Assembly: GCA_017445425.1 (NCBI GenBank)
Contig: JAFSUF010000024.1
Span: 1 to 64,000 of the forward strand
DNA from: Bacteroidales bacterium
GTDB lineage: Bacteria > Bacteroidota > Bacteroidia > Bacteroidales > UBA932
Direction of reading: 5' to 3'
DNA length: 64,000 bases
The notes beneath the pieces were generated by a model. That model made no database searches and was not told where the DNA came from. It saw only the letters and a program-made list of their open reading frames with translations. This document shows, piece after piece, positions 53,217-62,319 of this stretch. Within the stretch, counting starts at the first letter, position 1. The number at the start of each line of letters is the position of its first letter. The position numbers and the translations under genes were made by a program.

Positions 53217-55838
53217 CTACTTAGTCTTAATAGTGTATTTGCCGCTGGGGAATGTTTCTTCGCGGAGGGTGCCGTTCCCGGGATAAATAACTGTGGCGGT
53301 CGTTCCCACCGGAACGGCGATGTTCATAGTGAGGGTGCCGTCAGCATCCTTTTTCCACTCTGATACTATTCTGCCGTAGGGGCAGTCCTTGTGGAACTTG
53401 ACCCATTCGAGGCCGTCCGGCATAGTGGGTCGGATTTCGAACGTACGGTAGCCGGGGCTGGTAGGTTCGACGCCGGCGAGGTCACGGTAGAACCAGAGGA
53501 TGCCGCCGCCCATAAAGGGGTGGTTGTGGGAGAACCTGCCGTCCCACTGCTCCCAGGTGACGGTTGCCCCCTGCTCTATCCACCAGCCGAAACTGGGCCA
53601 GTCGCGCTTGTTGATAATCTCATAAGCGAGATCTGCCTGTCCGTATTTGACGAGCACTTCAAAAAGATAGCGGATACCGAAGAAACCGGTATCGAGATGG
53701 TTTCCAACCTCTGCAATGTTGGAAACCAGCGCTGCGACGACCTTATCCTGACGGTCTGCGGGCACACCCATCGCAAGGGCGAATACATTGCTGCCGTGCT
53801 TGCCATAGGAGCCTGTCTCAGGGTTATAGAACACATTATGGAATGCCTCACAGGTGCGGTCACGCAGTGCCGAGAAATATTCGTAAGATTCGGTATCGCC
53901 AAAAAGTTCTGCAGCATCGGCAGTCTTCTTTGCACAAGCCCAAAGGAACCATGTGTGTACCAGCGCATTGCTTGGCAGGCCGGTAGCGGGAACCCATTCG
54001 CCCAGGTCGCGGAAATAGTGACCGGAACGGCTCTCCATTATGCCACGGTCGTCAACCCAGTTAAGCATCCAGCGGGTATTGTCCTGCATAGCCTTGTAGC
54101 ATTTGCGCAGTATACGCTCGTCGCCATATTGCCAGTAGAAATCTGTGGGGACAAACTCCATGGCCGCGCCAAAGCCTATGCCGCCGCCAGCCTCGGGCTG
54201 CCAGGGTGCCGAATTGGCCACATAGCCATCGGGCTTCTGTGCTTCGAGGATATCGTGTATCCACTTGTAATAGAAGGTCTGCGCCCCCATGGTGGTCATG
54301 GTGGTGGGGCCTACCGACTCGCCGTCACCGGTGTAGCCGATGCGCTCACGGTGAGGGCAGTCGCTGGGAACACCGCCGTGCATATTGTCCAGCATGCTAC
54401 GGCGCCATATCTTATCTATCTTATTTAGCAGTTCGTTGGAGGTCTCGAATGCAGTAGCCTGCTTGACGTCAGAATTAACGGCATGGGCCTCGATCTGGGA
54501 AGACTTGAGGTCGTCCAGACCGGTTATAGCCACCTGCGAGAATACAAACCATTTGAACCGGGGGTGGTAAGATTCCTTGCCGGAACCCTTAGCGGTGTAA
54601 GTGCTGGTGCATACCAGCGACTCGTTAAGATAGCGCATGGTCACCTCCTGCCCCTCCTCGAGGTTCAGGTCCTTGAGATATACCCAGCCGGATATCTCCT
54701 CCGGGAAGGATACTATTATCGCGTTAGTGCTGTCACGCTCGATGCTGACCGGCTTGAAAGTGGCGGTAATACGGTCCGAAGGGCCTTTCTGGGTCACCAG
54801 AGTCCCCTCCGGAGCTTTCTTTTCTGCAGCATTCTCCCAAGACGAATCGTCATAACCGGCCTTGCACCAGAGAGGGTGCTCAAGGCGGGCATCATAGTTC
54901 TCGCCGATATACATCTGGTCGAACGTGAGGGCGCTCTTGGCAATTTTCCAATCGGTGTCGCTGGCAATCACATCCTTAGTGCCATCCTTATATGTAATAA
55001 CAATCTGGCCAAAGAAACGCGGAGTGCCGTAACCCATCACGAAGCGGCGGAACACAAGATCATAGAAACCGTTACCCAGCAGCGCTCCGACGGCGTTTTT
55101 ACCCTTCACAAGCATATCCTTCACATCATAGCTGACATAAGCGACAGAATAGCCGTTGAACGGGTCGCCTATCTTTATCAGGCGCTCTGCCAGCCTGGGG
55201 CGCAGGCCATAGTTAGTTTCGTTGGGCACAAGATAATCGTCGCCAACCCTGCTGCCGTTCAGGTAAAGTTCAAAGTAGCCGAGGCCGGTGCCGTAGAAGC
55301 GGGCAGAAGCTACGGGCTTTTTAACCTCGAACTCCTTGCGCAGTATAGGCGCGGGCTGGACATTCTCATCCAAAGTATCGTCGTAAGACTGTTCTCCCTG
55401 CCACGGGGCGCCAATCCACTTAGCCCTCCACAGGGCTTCATCCATAACTCCGGTATGGAAATGACACACTTTGCTCCAACGCGACTTCTTACCTTTCTCA
55501 TCCTTTACCTGCACGCGCCAATAATAATCGCTGCACGACTGCAGAGCTTTTCCGCTGTATGGAACCAGTACAGACTCATTGCTCTCCACCATACCGGAAT
55601 CCCAGATGAGTTTTTTAAAACACTTGGGGTCAGCAGATACCTGGATACGATATGACGTCTGCGCAGCACCATTGACGCCGCTCTCGTTAATCCACGAGAA
55701 ACGCGGGCTGGAAGCATCGGTAAACGCATCTTCGAAATACTCGGTGGTCAGGTTCACGGGCGTGACACTCGATTTGGATGCAAAAGAGCATCCGCAGGCA
55801 ACCAGGCAGAGGGTAATTGCTGTTAACAGTCTTTTCAT
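53217..55838 (-). CDS. GH78 alpha-L-rhamnosidase lipoprotein (copy 1)
   Basis: Retaining/inverting glycosidase of the GH78 type, 873 residues, releasing terminal L-rhamnose. A lipoprotein signal (MKRLLTAITLCLVACGC) leads to an N-terminal Fn3-like beta domain (about 25-130), carbohydrate-binding beta domains with GTGLGYFELYLNGSRVGDDY, and the six-hairpin catalytic domain (about 480-830). Catalytic acidic residues lie in VPSDCPHRERIGYTGDGESV and TWEQWDGRFSHNHPF, as in known rhamnosidases. It begins 11 bases after copy 2 and is probably in one operon. The substrate is likely a plant or bacterial rhamnose-containing glycan. Confidence 0.92.
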   Translation of the reverse strand: MKRLLTAITLCLVACGCSFASKSSVTPVNLTTEYFEDAFTDASSPRFSWINESGVNGAAQTSYRIQVSADPKCFKKLIWDSGMVESNESVLVPYSGKALQSCSDYYWRVQVKDEKGKKSRWSKVCHFHTGVMDEALWRAKWIGAPWQGEQSYDDTLDENVQPAPILRKEFEVKKPVASARFYGTGLGYFELYLNGSRVGDDYLVPNETNYGLRPRLAERLIKIGDPFNGYSVAYVSYDVKDMLVKGKNAVGALLGNGFYDLVFRRFVMGYGTPRFFGQIVITYKDGTKDVIASDTDWKIAKSALTFDQMYIGENYDARLEHPLWCKAGYDDSSWENAAEKKAPEGTLVTQKGPSDRITATFKPVSIERDSTNAIIVSFPEEISGWVYLKDLNLEEGQEVTMRYLNESLVCTSTYTAKGSGKESYHPRFKWFVFSQVAITGLDDLKSSQIEAHAVNSDVKQATAFETSNELLNKIDKIWRRSMLDNMHGGVPSDCPHRERIGYTGDGESVGPTTMTTMGAQTFYYKWIHDILEAQKPDGYVANSAPWQPEAGGGIGFGAAMEFVPTDFYWQYGDERILRKCYKAMQDNTRWMLNWVDDRGIMESRSGHYFRDLGEWVPATGLPSNALVHTWFLWACAKKTADAAELFGDTESYEYFSALRDRTCEAFHNVFYNPETGSYGKHGSNVFALAMGVPADRQDKVVAALVSNIAEVGNHLDTGFFGIRYLFEVLVKYGQADLAYEIINKRDWPSFGWWIEQGATVTWEQWDGRFSHNHPFMGGGILWFYRDLAGVEPTSPGYRTFEIRPTMPDGLEWVKFHKDCPYGRIVSEWKKDADGTLTMNIAVPVGTTATVIYPGNGTLREETFPSGKYTIKTK

Positions 55839-55849
55839 TATAAATCGTA

Positions 55850-58507
55850 TTATTTTCTATTTACTTTTCCCTTGAAAGAATGCTTTCCGCTGCCGACAGT
55901 CTCTTCACGCAGAGAGTCACCGTCGGGCACATAGACAGTAGCCGTGGTGCCGGCCGGGACGGTGCACTTAAGATTGAACGCTCCGCCGGGGGTCACCTTC
56001 CAGTCGATGGTTATGCGGCCATAAGGTGAGTCTTTATGGAATTTGACCCAGTCGAGACCATCCACAACTGTGGGGCGGATCTCGAAGGTGCGATAGCCGG
56101 GAGAAGTCGGCTCAAGGCCGGCCAGGTCGCGGTAGAACCAGCGGATGCCGCCGCCCATAAAGGGGATGTTGCGTGAGAATACTCCATCCCACTGCTCCCA
56201 GAATGTGACTGCTCCCTGCTCTATCCACCAGCCGATGCTGGGCTGGTCACGTTTGTTGATGATTTCCCAGGCGAGGTCGGCACGGCCGTATTTAATCAAA
56301 GTCTCGCAGAGGTAGCGCCAGCCCACAAAGCCCACGTGCAGGTGGTTGCCGCACTCTGCGATATTGGACACAAGGGCATCCAGCGCCTCTTTCTCACGCT
56401 CTGCGGTGGGACATCCCATAACCAGGGCCCACATATTGCTGCCCCATTTACCATAAGATCTGGTCTCGGGGTCGTAGAAGCAGCGGTGGAATGCAGCGGC
56501 AGTGGTATCTCTCAAAGCTGCGAAATAAGCGACATCATCACTCTTGCCAAGGAGATCTGCCGTTTCTGCCGTGATGCGGGCGCAATTCCAGAGGAAGAAG
56601 GTGTGGACCAAAGCTTTGGAGGGTATCTCCCAGGGGGCGTTCCACTCACCCAGATCCATAAAGTAGCGGCCGGTGCGGCTCTCCATTATGCCCCGCTCGT
56701 CCACCCAGTTGAGCATCCAGCGGGTATGAGCCGCCATAGCGTCATAGCACTCTTCAAGGGCACGGCGGTCACCGTATTCCCAATAAAACTCGTAAGGGAT
56801 TACATTCATTGCAGAGCCGAAGGCCACGCCTCCGCCAGCCTCCGGCTGCCAGGGCGCAGAGTTGCAGACATAACCATCCTCTTTCTGTGCCTCGCGGAGG
56901 TCGCGCATCCATTTGTAATAAAAGGCTCCGGCATCCATAGTTGTCATCACCGTCGGCCCCACAGCCTGCCCGTCGCCGGTATAGCCTATACGCTCACGGT
57001 GCGGGGTGTCGGTGGGGATGTTGCCGTGCATATTGTCAAGCTGGGTGCGACGCCATATCTTGTCCATATAATTGAGCATCTCGTTAGAGCACTCAAAAGC
57101 GGTCGCCTGACGGATATCTGAATTGACCGCCTGCGCCTCTATCTGGTCTGGACGCAAATCATTCAGGCCAAATATCTCAACCTGCTGAAACGCAAAGTAT
57201 TCGAAGCGGGGATGCCAGCTCTCGTTGCCGCCACCCTTGGCGATATAGGTCATAAAACTTACGACCTTTTCTACTGCGTTATAATCTTCTGTGAGGTTAT
57301 GGATAGTTATCTCCTGCCCGGCCTCGAGGTCCAGATTCTTCAACTCGACCCATCCTGAGATATATTCGGGGAAGGTCACCAGGAATGCACCGGTAGAATC
57401 AACCTTTTCTATGGATGTAGGGGCCCACTTGCCTGTAATCCTGTCAGGAAGGCCGGTCTGTGCAAACAACTCCCCTTCCGGCGCCCTTTTCTGTACGGCG
57501 CATGCCCAGGCGGAGTCGTCATAGCCGGGTTCGCTCCACCCCTCGTGCTCCAGACGGGCATCATATATCTCGCCAAAATAGAGCTGGTCGTAAACTATCG
57601 CGCTCTTCTCGACCTTCCATGTATCATCGGTTGCAATCACCTCGCTGGTGCCGTCTTCGTAGCGGACAAGTATCTGCCCGAAGAGTTTTGGCACGCCATA
57701 TCCCATCACAAAGCGGCGGAACACCAGGTCGTAATAACCGTTGCCGAGGATTGCCCCCACGGCGTTGCGCCCCTCGCGCACCATATCCGTGAGGTCGTAA
57801 CTTACATACGCCACGCTGTAGCCGTTGAAAGGGTCCGGAATCGGGAGGAGGCGCTCCTCAAGTTTCTCACGGTAGCCGTAGTTTGTTTCGTTGGGAGAAA
57901 GGTATTCATCACCTACCCTGCCGCCATTAAAATAAAGCTCTAAATAACCGAGGCCGGTGCCGTAGAAGCGCACCGACTTTACAGGTTTGGTTATTTCAAA
58001 CTCCTTGCGGAGCAGAGGCGCGGGGAACACCACTTCCGATGTATCGTAGTCATAAGATTTCTCTCCCTGCCAGGGGGCGCCTATCCACTGCGCCTGCCAT
58101 AAATCCTGGCGGCCGAGCAATCCGGTGTGGAAGTGGCAGGGTTTGCTCCATGCAGATGGTTCACCTTTCCCGTCGCATACCTGTACCTGCCAGAAATAAT
58201 CGGTACAAGGTTCCAGCGCATTGCCGGTGTAGGGCACCAGCACCGACTCGTTGCTTTCAATGATTCCAGAATCCCAGTATGCCTGCTCGGGATGCTCAAG
58301 GTCTTTATAGACCCTTATCTGATATGTGTTCTGGAACGCTCCGTTTTTGCCACTCAGGTTAATCCAGGAAAAACGGGGGCTTGCCACATCGGTAAAGGCA
58401 TCCTCCTTATATTCGGTGGTAAGGTTTGCGGGTTTGATATCCGACCGGGACAAGTCACAACCGGCAAGCAGTATGCAGAGCACGACAGGCAAAAGGAATC
58501 TTTTCAT
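55850..58507 (-). CDS. GH78 alpha-L-rhamnosidase lipoprotein (copy 2)
   Basis: From the ATG at 58505-58507 the protein has 885 residues and a lipobox (MKRFLLPVVLCILLAGC). The domain order is as in copy 1, and the two align along the entire length with the same motifs (TPHRERIGYTGDGQAVGPT, FWEQWDGVFSRN), so they arose by duplication. Differences include SDCPHRER in copy 1 against TDTPHRER here and a changed region at the sugar site, so they may prefer different linkages. A TATCTTTG box lies at 58540-58547 on the minus strand. Confidence 0.93.
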   Translation of the reverse strand: MKRFLLPVVLCILLAGCDLSRSDIKPANLTTEYKEDAFTDVASPRFSWINLSGKNGAFQNTYQIRVYKDLEHPEQAYWDSGIIESNESVLVPYTGNALEPCTDYFWQVQVCDGKGEPSAWSKPCHFHTGLLGRQDLWQAQWIGAPWQGEKSYDYDTSEVVFPAPLLRKEFEITKPVKSVRFYGTGLGYLELYFNGGRVGDEYLSPNETNYGYREKLEERLLPIPDPFNGYSVAYVSYDLTDMVREGRNAVGAILGNGYYDLVFRRFVMGYGVPKLFGQILVRYEDGTSEVIATDDTWKVEKSAIVYDQLYFGEIYDARLEHEGWSEPGYDDSAWACAVQKRAPEGELFAQTGLPDRITGKWAPTSIEKVDSTGAFLVTFPEYISGWVELKNLDLEAGQEITIHNLTEDYNAVEKVVSFMTYIAKGGGNESWHPRFEYFAFQQVEIFGLNDLRPDQIEAQAVNSDIRQATAFECSNEMLNYMDKIWRRTQLDNMHGNIPTDTPHRERIGYTGDGQAVGPTVMTTMDAGAFYYKWMRDLREAQKEDGYVCNSAPWQPEAGGGVAFGSAMNVIPYEFYWEYGDRRALEECYDAMAAHTRWMLNWVDERGIMESRTGRYFMDLGEWNAPWEIPSKALVHTFFLWNCARITAETADLLGKSDDVAYFAALRDTTAAAFHRCFYDPETRSYGKWGSNMWALVMGCPTAEREKEALDALVSNIAECGNHLHVGFVGWRYLCETLIKYGRADLAWEIINKRDQPSIGWWIEQGAVTFWEQWDGVFSRNIPFMGGGIRWFYRDLAGLEPTSPGYRTFEIRPTVVDGLDWVKFHKDSPYGRITIDWKVTPGGAFNLKCTVPAGTTATVYVPDGDSLREETVGSGKHSFKGKVNRK

Positions 58508-58539
58508 TACAACGGAAATATATGTTTGATAAAGGTGGT

Positions 58540-58567
58540 CAAAGATAGACAATTTTGCCTACATTTG
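58540..58567. promoter_or_regulatory. Divergent -7 boxes between GH78 copy 2 and the CstA-like gene
   Basis: TATCTTTG on the minus strand (58540-58547) lies 32 bases before the GH78 ATG. TACATTTG on the plus strand (58560-58567) lies only 8 bases before the CstA-like ATG at 58576, so that mRNA may have a leader of a few bases at most. Confidence 0.5.
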
Positions 58568-58575
58568 CCTTCACT

Positions 58576-60042
58576 ATGATAACCTTTCTGGTCTGTATTA
58601 CACTTTTGGTAGCAGGGTACCTGCTTTACGGTCGGTTTGTTGAAAAGCGCCTGTTCCAGGCGGACCCCAACCGCGCCACTCCCGCCCATTACAAATCCGA
58701 CGGCGTGGACTTTAAAGAGATAAAACCCTGGCGCGTATTCGTCATACAATTCCTGAACATCGCCGGCCTCGGGCCCATCTTTGGGGCGATACTGGGCGCG
58801 GCGTACGGCCCGATGGCATACATCTGGATAGTTGTCGGCTGCATCTTTATGGGTGCTGTGCACGACTACTTTTCAGGGATGATATCTATCCGTTCCGGTG
58901 GCCGCAGCACACCTTCGCTAATCGGTTTTTATCTTGGCCGGCACGTCAAAACTGTGATGAACATATTCATCGCATTGATGCTCATAGGCGTAGGATGCTC
59001 ATTTGTCACAGGCCCGGCAGACCTTCTGAACACTATGGCGCCGGTGAACAAACTGTTCTGGGTGATTGTCATTTTTGCTTATTATATACTGGCCACCCTT
59101 GTCCCTATCGATAAGATAATCGGGAAGATATATCCTTATCTGGGAGGGGCGCTGCTGTTTATGGCGACTGCCGTCGGGATTGCCCTGATCATAAAGGGCG
59201 GCAACGGCACCCTCCACCTTACAGAACTCACTTTTGACAATATGCGCAATTTCCACAGCAATCCTCAGACCAATATCCTGTTCCCGATGTTGTTCATAGT
59301 GATATCCTGTGGCGCGATATCTGGCTTCCACAGCACCCAAAGCCCCATTATGGCCCGGTGCATAGGAAATGAGAAATATGGCCGCCCGGTGTTCTACGGT
59401 GCGATGATATGCGAAGGTATCGTAGCCACGATATGGGCGACAGCAGCGATGGCATACACCGGAGGGCCGGAGGGGCTGAACGCCGCCGCTGCCGCAGGGC
59501 AGACACCTGCCATACTGGTGAATGCGATATGCCGCGACTGGCTCGGCAAGATTGGTTCAATAATCGCGATCATGGGGGTCATCGCCTGCCCCATCACCTC
59601 CGGCGACACCGCTTTCCGCAGCATCAGGCTGATACTGGCAGAAGCTCTCCATATCAACCAGAAACCCATCCTGAACAGGGTACTCACTGCACTCCCGATA
59701 TTTGTTGTGGCCGTACTGGTATGCTCGTCAGATTTTTCAACCATCTGGAACTACGTCGGCATATCCAATCAGGTCCTTGCAGCGATTGTACTTTGGACAG
59801 CCTCCAGATACCTCTATAAACACGGCAAAAGCCCGTTGTTCACAGCCATCCCTGCAACTTTCCTCACCTATGTGTGCTCTTGCTACTTTATGGTTGCTCC
59901 GCACAAGGCTGGCGGACTTTCGCTCCCCCTGACCATCTCCCATATAGTCGCTGCAACAGTTACTTTATTGATAGTCACATTGTTCTTTTTGGAAAACCGT
60001 CATCTGAAACGCAGATACACTACCCTCAGGAATCAGGCCTGA
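58576..60042 (+). CDS. Carbon starvation protein A-like transporter
   Basis: This 488-residue inner-membrane protein of the CstA family has about 12 hydrophobic segments. The family motifs are present: QFLNIAGLGPIFGAILGAAY, GAVHDYFSGMISIRSGGRS and ISGFHSTQSPIMARC. CstA proteins import pyruvate or peptides during starvation; the substrate here is unknown. The frame is open seven codons further upstream, but the ATG at 58576 fits the membrane start and the promoter. It lies next to the GH78 genes on one side and the antiporter gene on the other. Confidence 0.92.
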   Translation: MITFLVCITLLVAGYLLYGRFVEKRLFQADPNRATPAHYKSDGVDFKEIKPWRVFVIQFLNIAGLGPIFGAILGAAYGPMAYIWIVVGCIFMGAVHDYFSGMISIRSGGRSTPSLIGFYLGRHVKTVMNIFIALMLIGVGCSFVTGPADLLNTMAPVNKLFWVIVIFAYYILATLVPIDKIIGKIYPYLGGALLFMATAVGIALIIKGGNGTLHLTELTFDNMRNFHSNPQTNILFPMLFIVISCGAISGFHSTQSPIMARCIGNEKYGRPVFYGAMICEGIVATIWATAAMAYTGGPEGLNAAAAAGQTPAILVNAICRDWLGKIGSIIAIMGVIACPITSGDTAFRSIRLILAEALHINQKPILNRVLTALPIFVVAVLVCSSDFSTIWNYVGISNQVLAAIVLWTASRYLYKHGKSPLFTAIPATFLTYVCSCYFMVAPHKAGGLSLPLTISHIVAATVTLLIVTLFFLENRHLKRRYTTLRNQA

Positions 60043-60063
60043 ACCCAATAAACGCAGCCGCTT

Positions 60064-62310
60064 ATGGACGAAAGCCTCAACCTTGTCAGGGATCTGGCCC
60101 TCATATTCATTTCCGCAGGTATCATCACCTTGGTATTCAGGGCGCTGAAACAGCCCTTGATTCTTGGATACATAGTCGCCGGCTTTCTGGTAGGGCCCCA
60201 CTTCGGCCTCTTCCCCGGCCTTACAAGCCCTGAAAACGTAGAACAATGGTCGGAAATCGGTATAATATTCCTTCTCTTCGCGCTCGGGCTGGAGTTCAGC
60301 TTCAAGAAACTCCTCAAGGTGGGCAGCAGCGCCCTTATCACAGCCGGAACCATTTTCGCCGGGATGTTCGTAACAGGTATGATGGTCGGCGGTGCCATGG
60401 GTTGGAGCCATATGGAGCGCATCTTTCTGGGCGGCATGCTCTCCATGTCATCCACAACCATCATCATCAAGGCTTTCGATGACCTGGGACTAAAGGGGAT
60501 GCCATTTACAAATGTCGTATTCGGCACCCTTGTGGTTGAGGACCTGCTTGCAGTCGTGCTTATGGTTTTGCTCTCCACCATGGCTGTCAGCCAGCAGTTT
60601 GCAGGCGGCGAGATGGTGATGGCCCTGCTCAAGCTCCTCTTTTTCCTGGTGTTATGGTTCGTGGTAGGCATGTACCTGATTCCCAGTTTATTCAAGAAAG
60701 GGCGGCAGGTAATGAACGAAGAAATGCTGGTGATACTCTCCGTGGGGCTTTGCTTCGGCATGGTGGCGCTGGCCACCGCCGCCGGATTCTCGTCTGCTCT
60801 GGGAGCCTTTGTGATGGGTTCACTGCTTGCAGAGACACTTGAAGGCGAACACATCTCCCACTCCATCAAAAACATAAAAGATTTGTTCGGCGCAATCTTC
60901 TTCGTCTCCGTCGGAATGATGGTAGATCCCGCAATCATAGCCCAATACTGGCAGCCGATCTTGATACTGATAGTAGTGGTTGTAATCGGTATCCCGTTGT
61001 TTGCCACCAGCGGCGTGCTGATGGCCGGGCAGGGTCTGCACAGCGCGGTACGCAGTGGTTTCTCAATGGCGCAGATAGGTGAATTCGCATTCATCATCGC
61101 CAGCCTTGGCAAGAGCCTCGGGGTGATGTCGGATTATATCTACCCTGTTGTGGTGGCAGTCTCTGTGATCACCACTTTCACAACTCCGTACTTCATGAAG
61201 CTTTCTGAGCCGTTCTACGGGATGCTGAGCCGAAAGATGCCGTCCAAGTTGTTTGCTTCGCTGAGCGAGGTCCGCGCTTCCGGCAGGTCGCAGGCACGCG
61301 AGAGCCAGTGGCGCAAACTTATCAAAGCCTATCTGACCCGGATGATACCATACAACGTGATGCTGGTGGCGGTTCTGCTTGCCTCAAATATGTTTCTGGA
61401 CCCATTCGCCAAGAATCACTTCGTGAACCTGGCGCCCGGTATAATCAACCTCATATGCGCTCTTGCCACGCTTCTGGTAATGTCCCCGCTCCTGTACGGG
61501 ATGGTGATAGCTGCCGGCAATTATAAGGAGCTTTACGACAGCATCTGGGCCGGATCGTCCGCCGCCGGGCGCGGTCCGCTGATTGCGATGAGCGCCTTGA
61601 AGATATTCCTGGCGGTGGCCTATGTGGTGACGGTGGTGTCGCACTACTTCAAGCCCGGAATCGGCATCGTGATCCTGATAGCATCCCTGGCGGCGGCGAT
61701 ATTCATACTGCTGCGCATCTTCAACAACCGCTCCAGCACGCTCGAGAGCCGGTTTGTAGAGAATATCAGGCAGAAAGACGATTACCAGCGCAAAACCGCA
61801 CCCGTTACTACCTCGATCCGCGAGAAGATGAGCGGCCACGACATCTGCGTGGAAAGCCTCAAGGTAAGTTCCGACTTCAGATACACCGGCCGGCAGTTGC
61901 AGGAGATTCCGCTCCGCCGCGACTTTGGCGTGAACATAGTGAAGATAATCCGCGGAAAAAAAATCATAAACATCCCTTCGGCATCGGAGTACCTGTTCCC
62001 TGCCGACGAAATACTTGTGGTGGGTACCCTGGACAGCGTGTCGGCCTTCAAGAAGGCGCTTGATGAGGATGTCGCCCCCGCACCCGCTCCGACCGCTCCT
62101 GTAGAGGTGGAATCCTTTACCCTTGGGGAAGACTCCCTTCTGACAGGCAAGTCCTTGAAGATGGTTGATATGCGCAACTCCGGATGTATGCTGATAGGCC
62201 TTGAACGCGGAGAGGAGTCATTTATGAACCCTGAGCCTGATATGATAATGCAGGTTGGGGATATCATATGGATCGTAGGATCACCAGAAGCGGTTAAACT
62301 ATACAAATAA
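60064..62310 (+). CDS. CPA2-type cation:proton antiporter with two C-terminal RCK_C domains
   Basis: This 748-residue protein begins with a Na+/H+ exchanger-type membrane domain (about 1-400) with LILGYIVAGFLVGPHFGLFP, FLLFALGLEFSFKKL and VVEDLLAVVLMVLLS. Further helices lie at about 420-560. Two TrkA_C/RCK_C domains follow (about 600-670 and 685-745), ending in GDIIWIVGSPEAVKLYK. There is no RCK_N nucleotide-binding domain, so control by NAD(H) is not expected. It probably moves K+ or Na+ against protons. It starts 21 bases after the CstA-like gene and may be co-transcribed. Confidence 0.9.
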   Translation: MDESLNLVRDLALIFISAGIITLVFRALKQPLILGYIVAGFLVGPHFGLFPGLTSPENVEQWSEIGIIFLLFALGLEFSFKKLLKVGSSALITAGTIFAGMFVTGMMVGGAMGWSHMERIFLGGMLSMSSTTIIIKAFDDLGLKGMPFTNVVFGTLVVEDLLAVVLMVLLSTMAVSQQFAGGEMVMALLKLLFFLVLWFVVGMYLIPSLFKKGRQVMNEEMLVILSVGLCFGMVALATAAGFSSALGAFVMGSLLAETLEGEHISHSIKNIKDLFGAIFFVSVGMMVDPAIIAQYWQPILILIVVVVIGIPLFATSGVLMAGQGLHSAVRSGFSMAQIGEFAFIIASLGKSLGVMSDYIYPVVVAVSVITTFTTPYFMKLSEPFYGMLSRKMPSKLFASLSEVRASGRSQARESQWRKLIKAYLTRMIPYNVMLVAVLLASNMFLDPFAKNHFVNLAPGIINLICALATLLVMSPLLYGMVIAAGNYKELYDSIWAGSSAAGRGPLIAMSALKIFLAVAYVVTVVSHYFKPGIGIVILIASLAAAIFILLRIFNNRSSTLESRFVENIRQKDDYQRKTAPVTTSIREKMSGHDICVESLKVSSDFRYTGRQLQEIPLRRDFGVNIVKIIRGKKIINIPSASEYLFPADEILVVGTLDSVSAFKKALDEDVAPAPAPTAPVEVESFTLGEDSLLTGKSLKMVDMRNSGCMLIGLERGEESFMNPEPDMIMQVGDIIWIVGSPEAVKLYK

Positions 62311-62315
62311 TTTTG
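62308..62315 (+). promoter_or_regulatory. -7 box overlapping the antiporter stop codon
   Basis: TAATTTTG includes the TAA stop of the antiporter gene. The next ATG is at 62320, so a transcript from this box would be leaderless or nearly so. A -33 TTTG is not seen, so this is tentative. Confidence 0.4.
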
Positions 62316-62319
62316 CACT

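Noticed and set aside
54483..55655. 390-codon plus-strand ORF opposite GH78 copy 1, and similar ones at 53391 and 56336
   Set aside because: Shadows of the rhamnosidase genes; the same antisense frame is open in both paralogues because their codons are alike.
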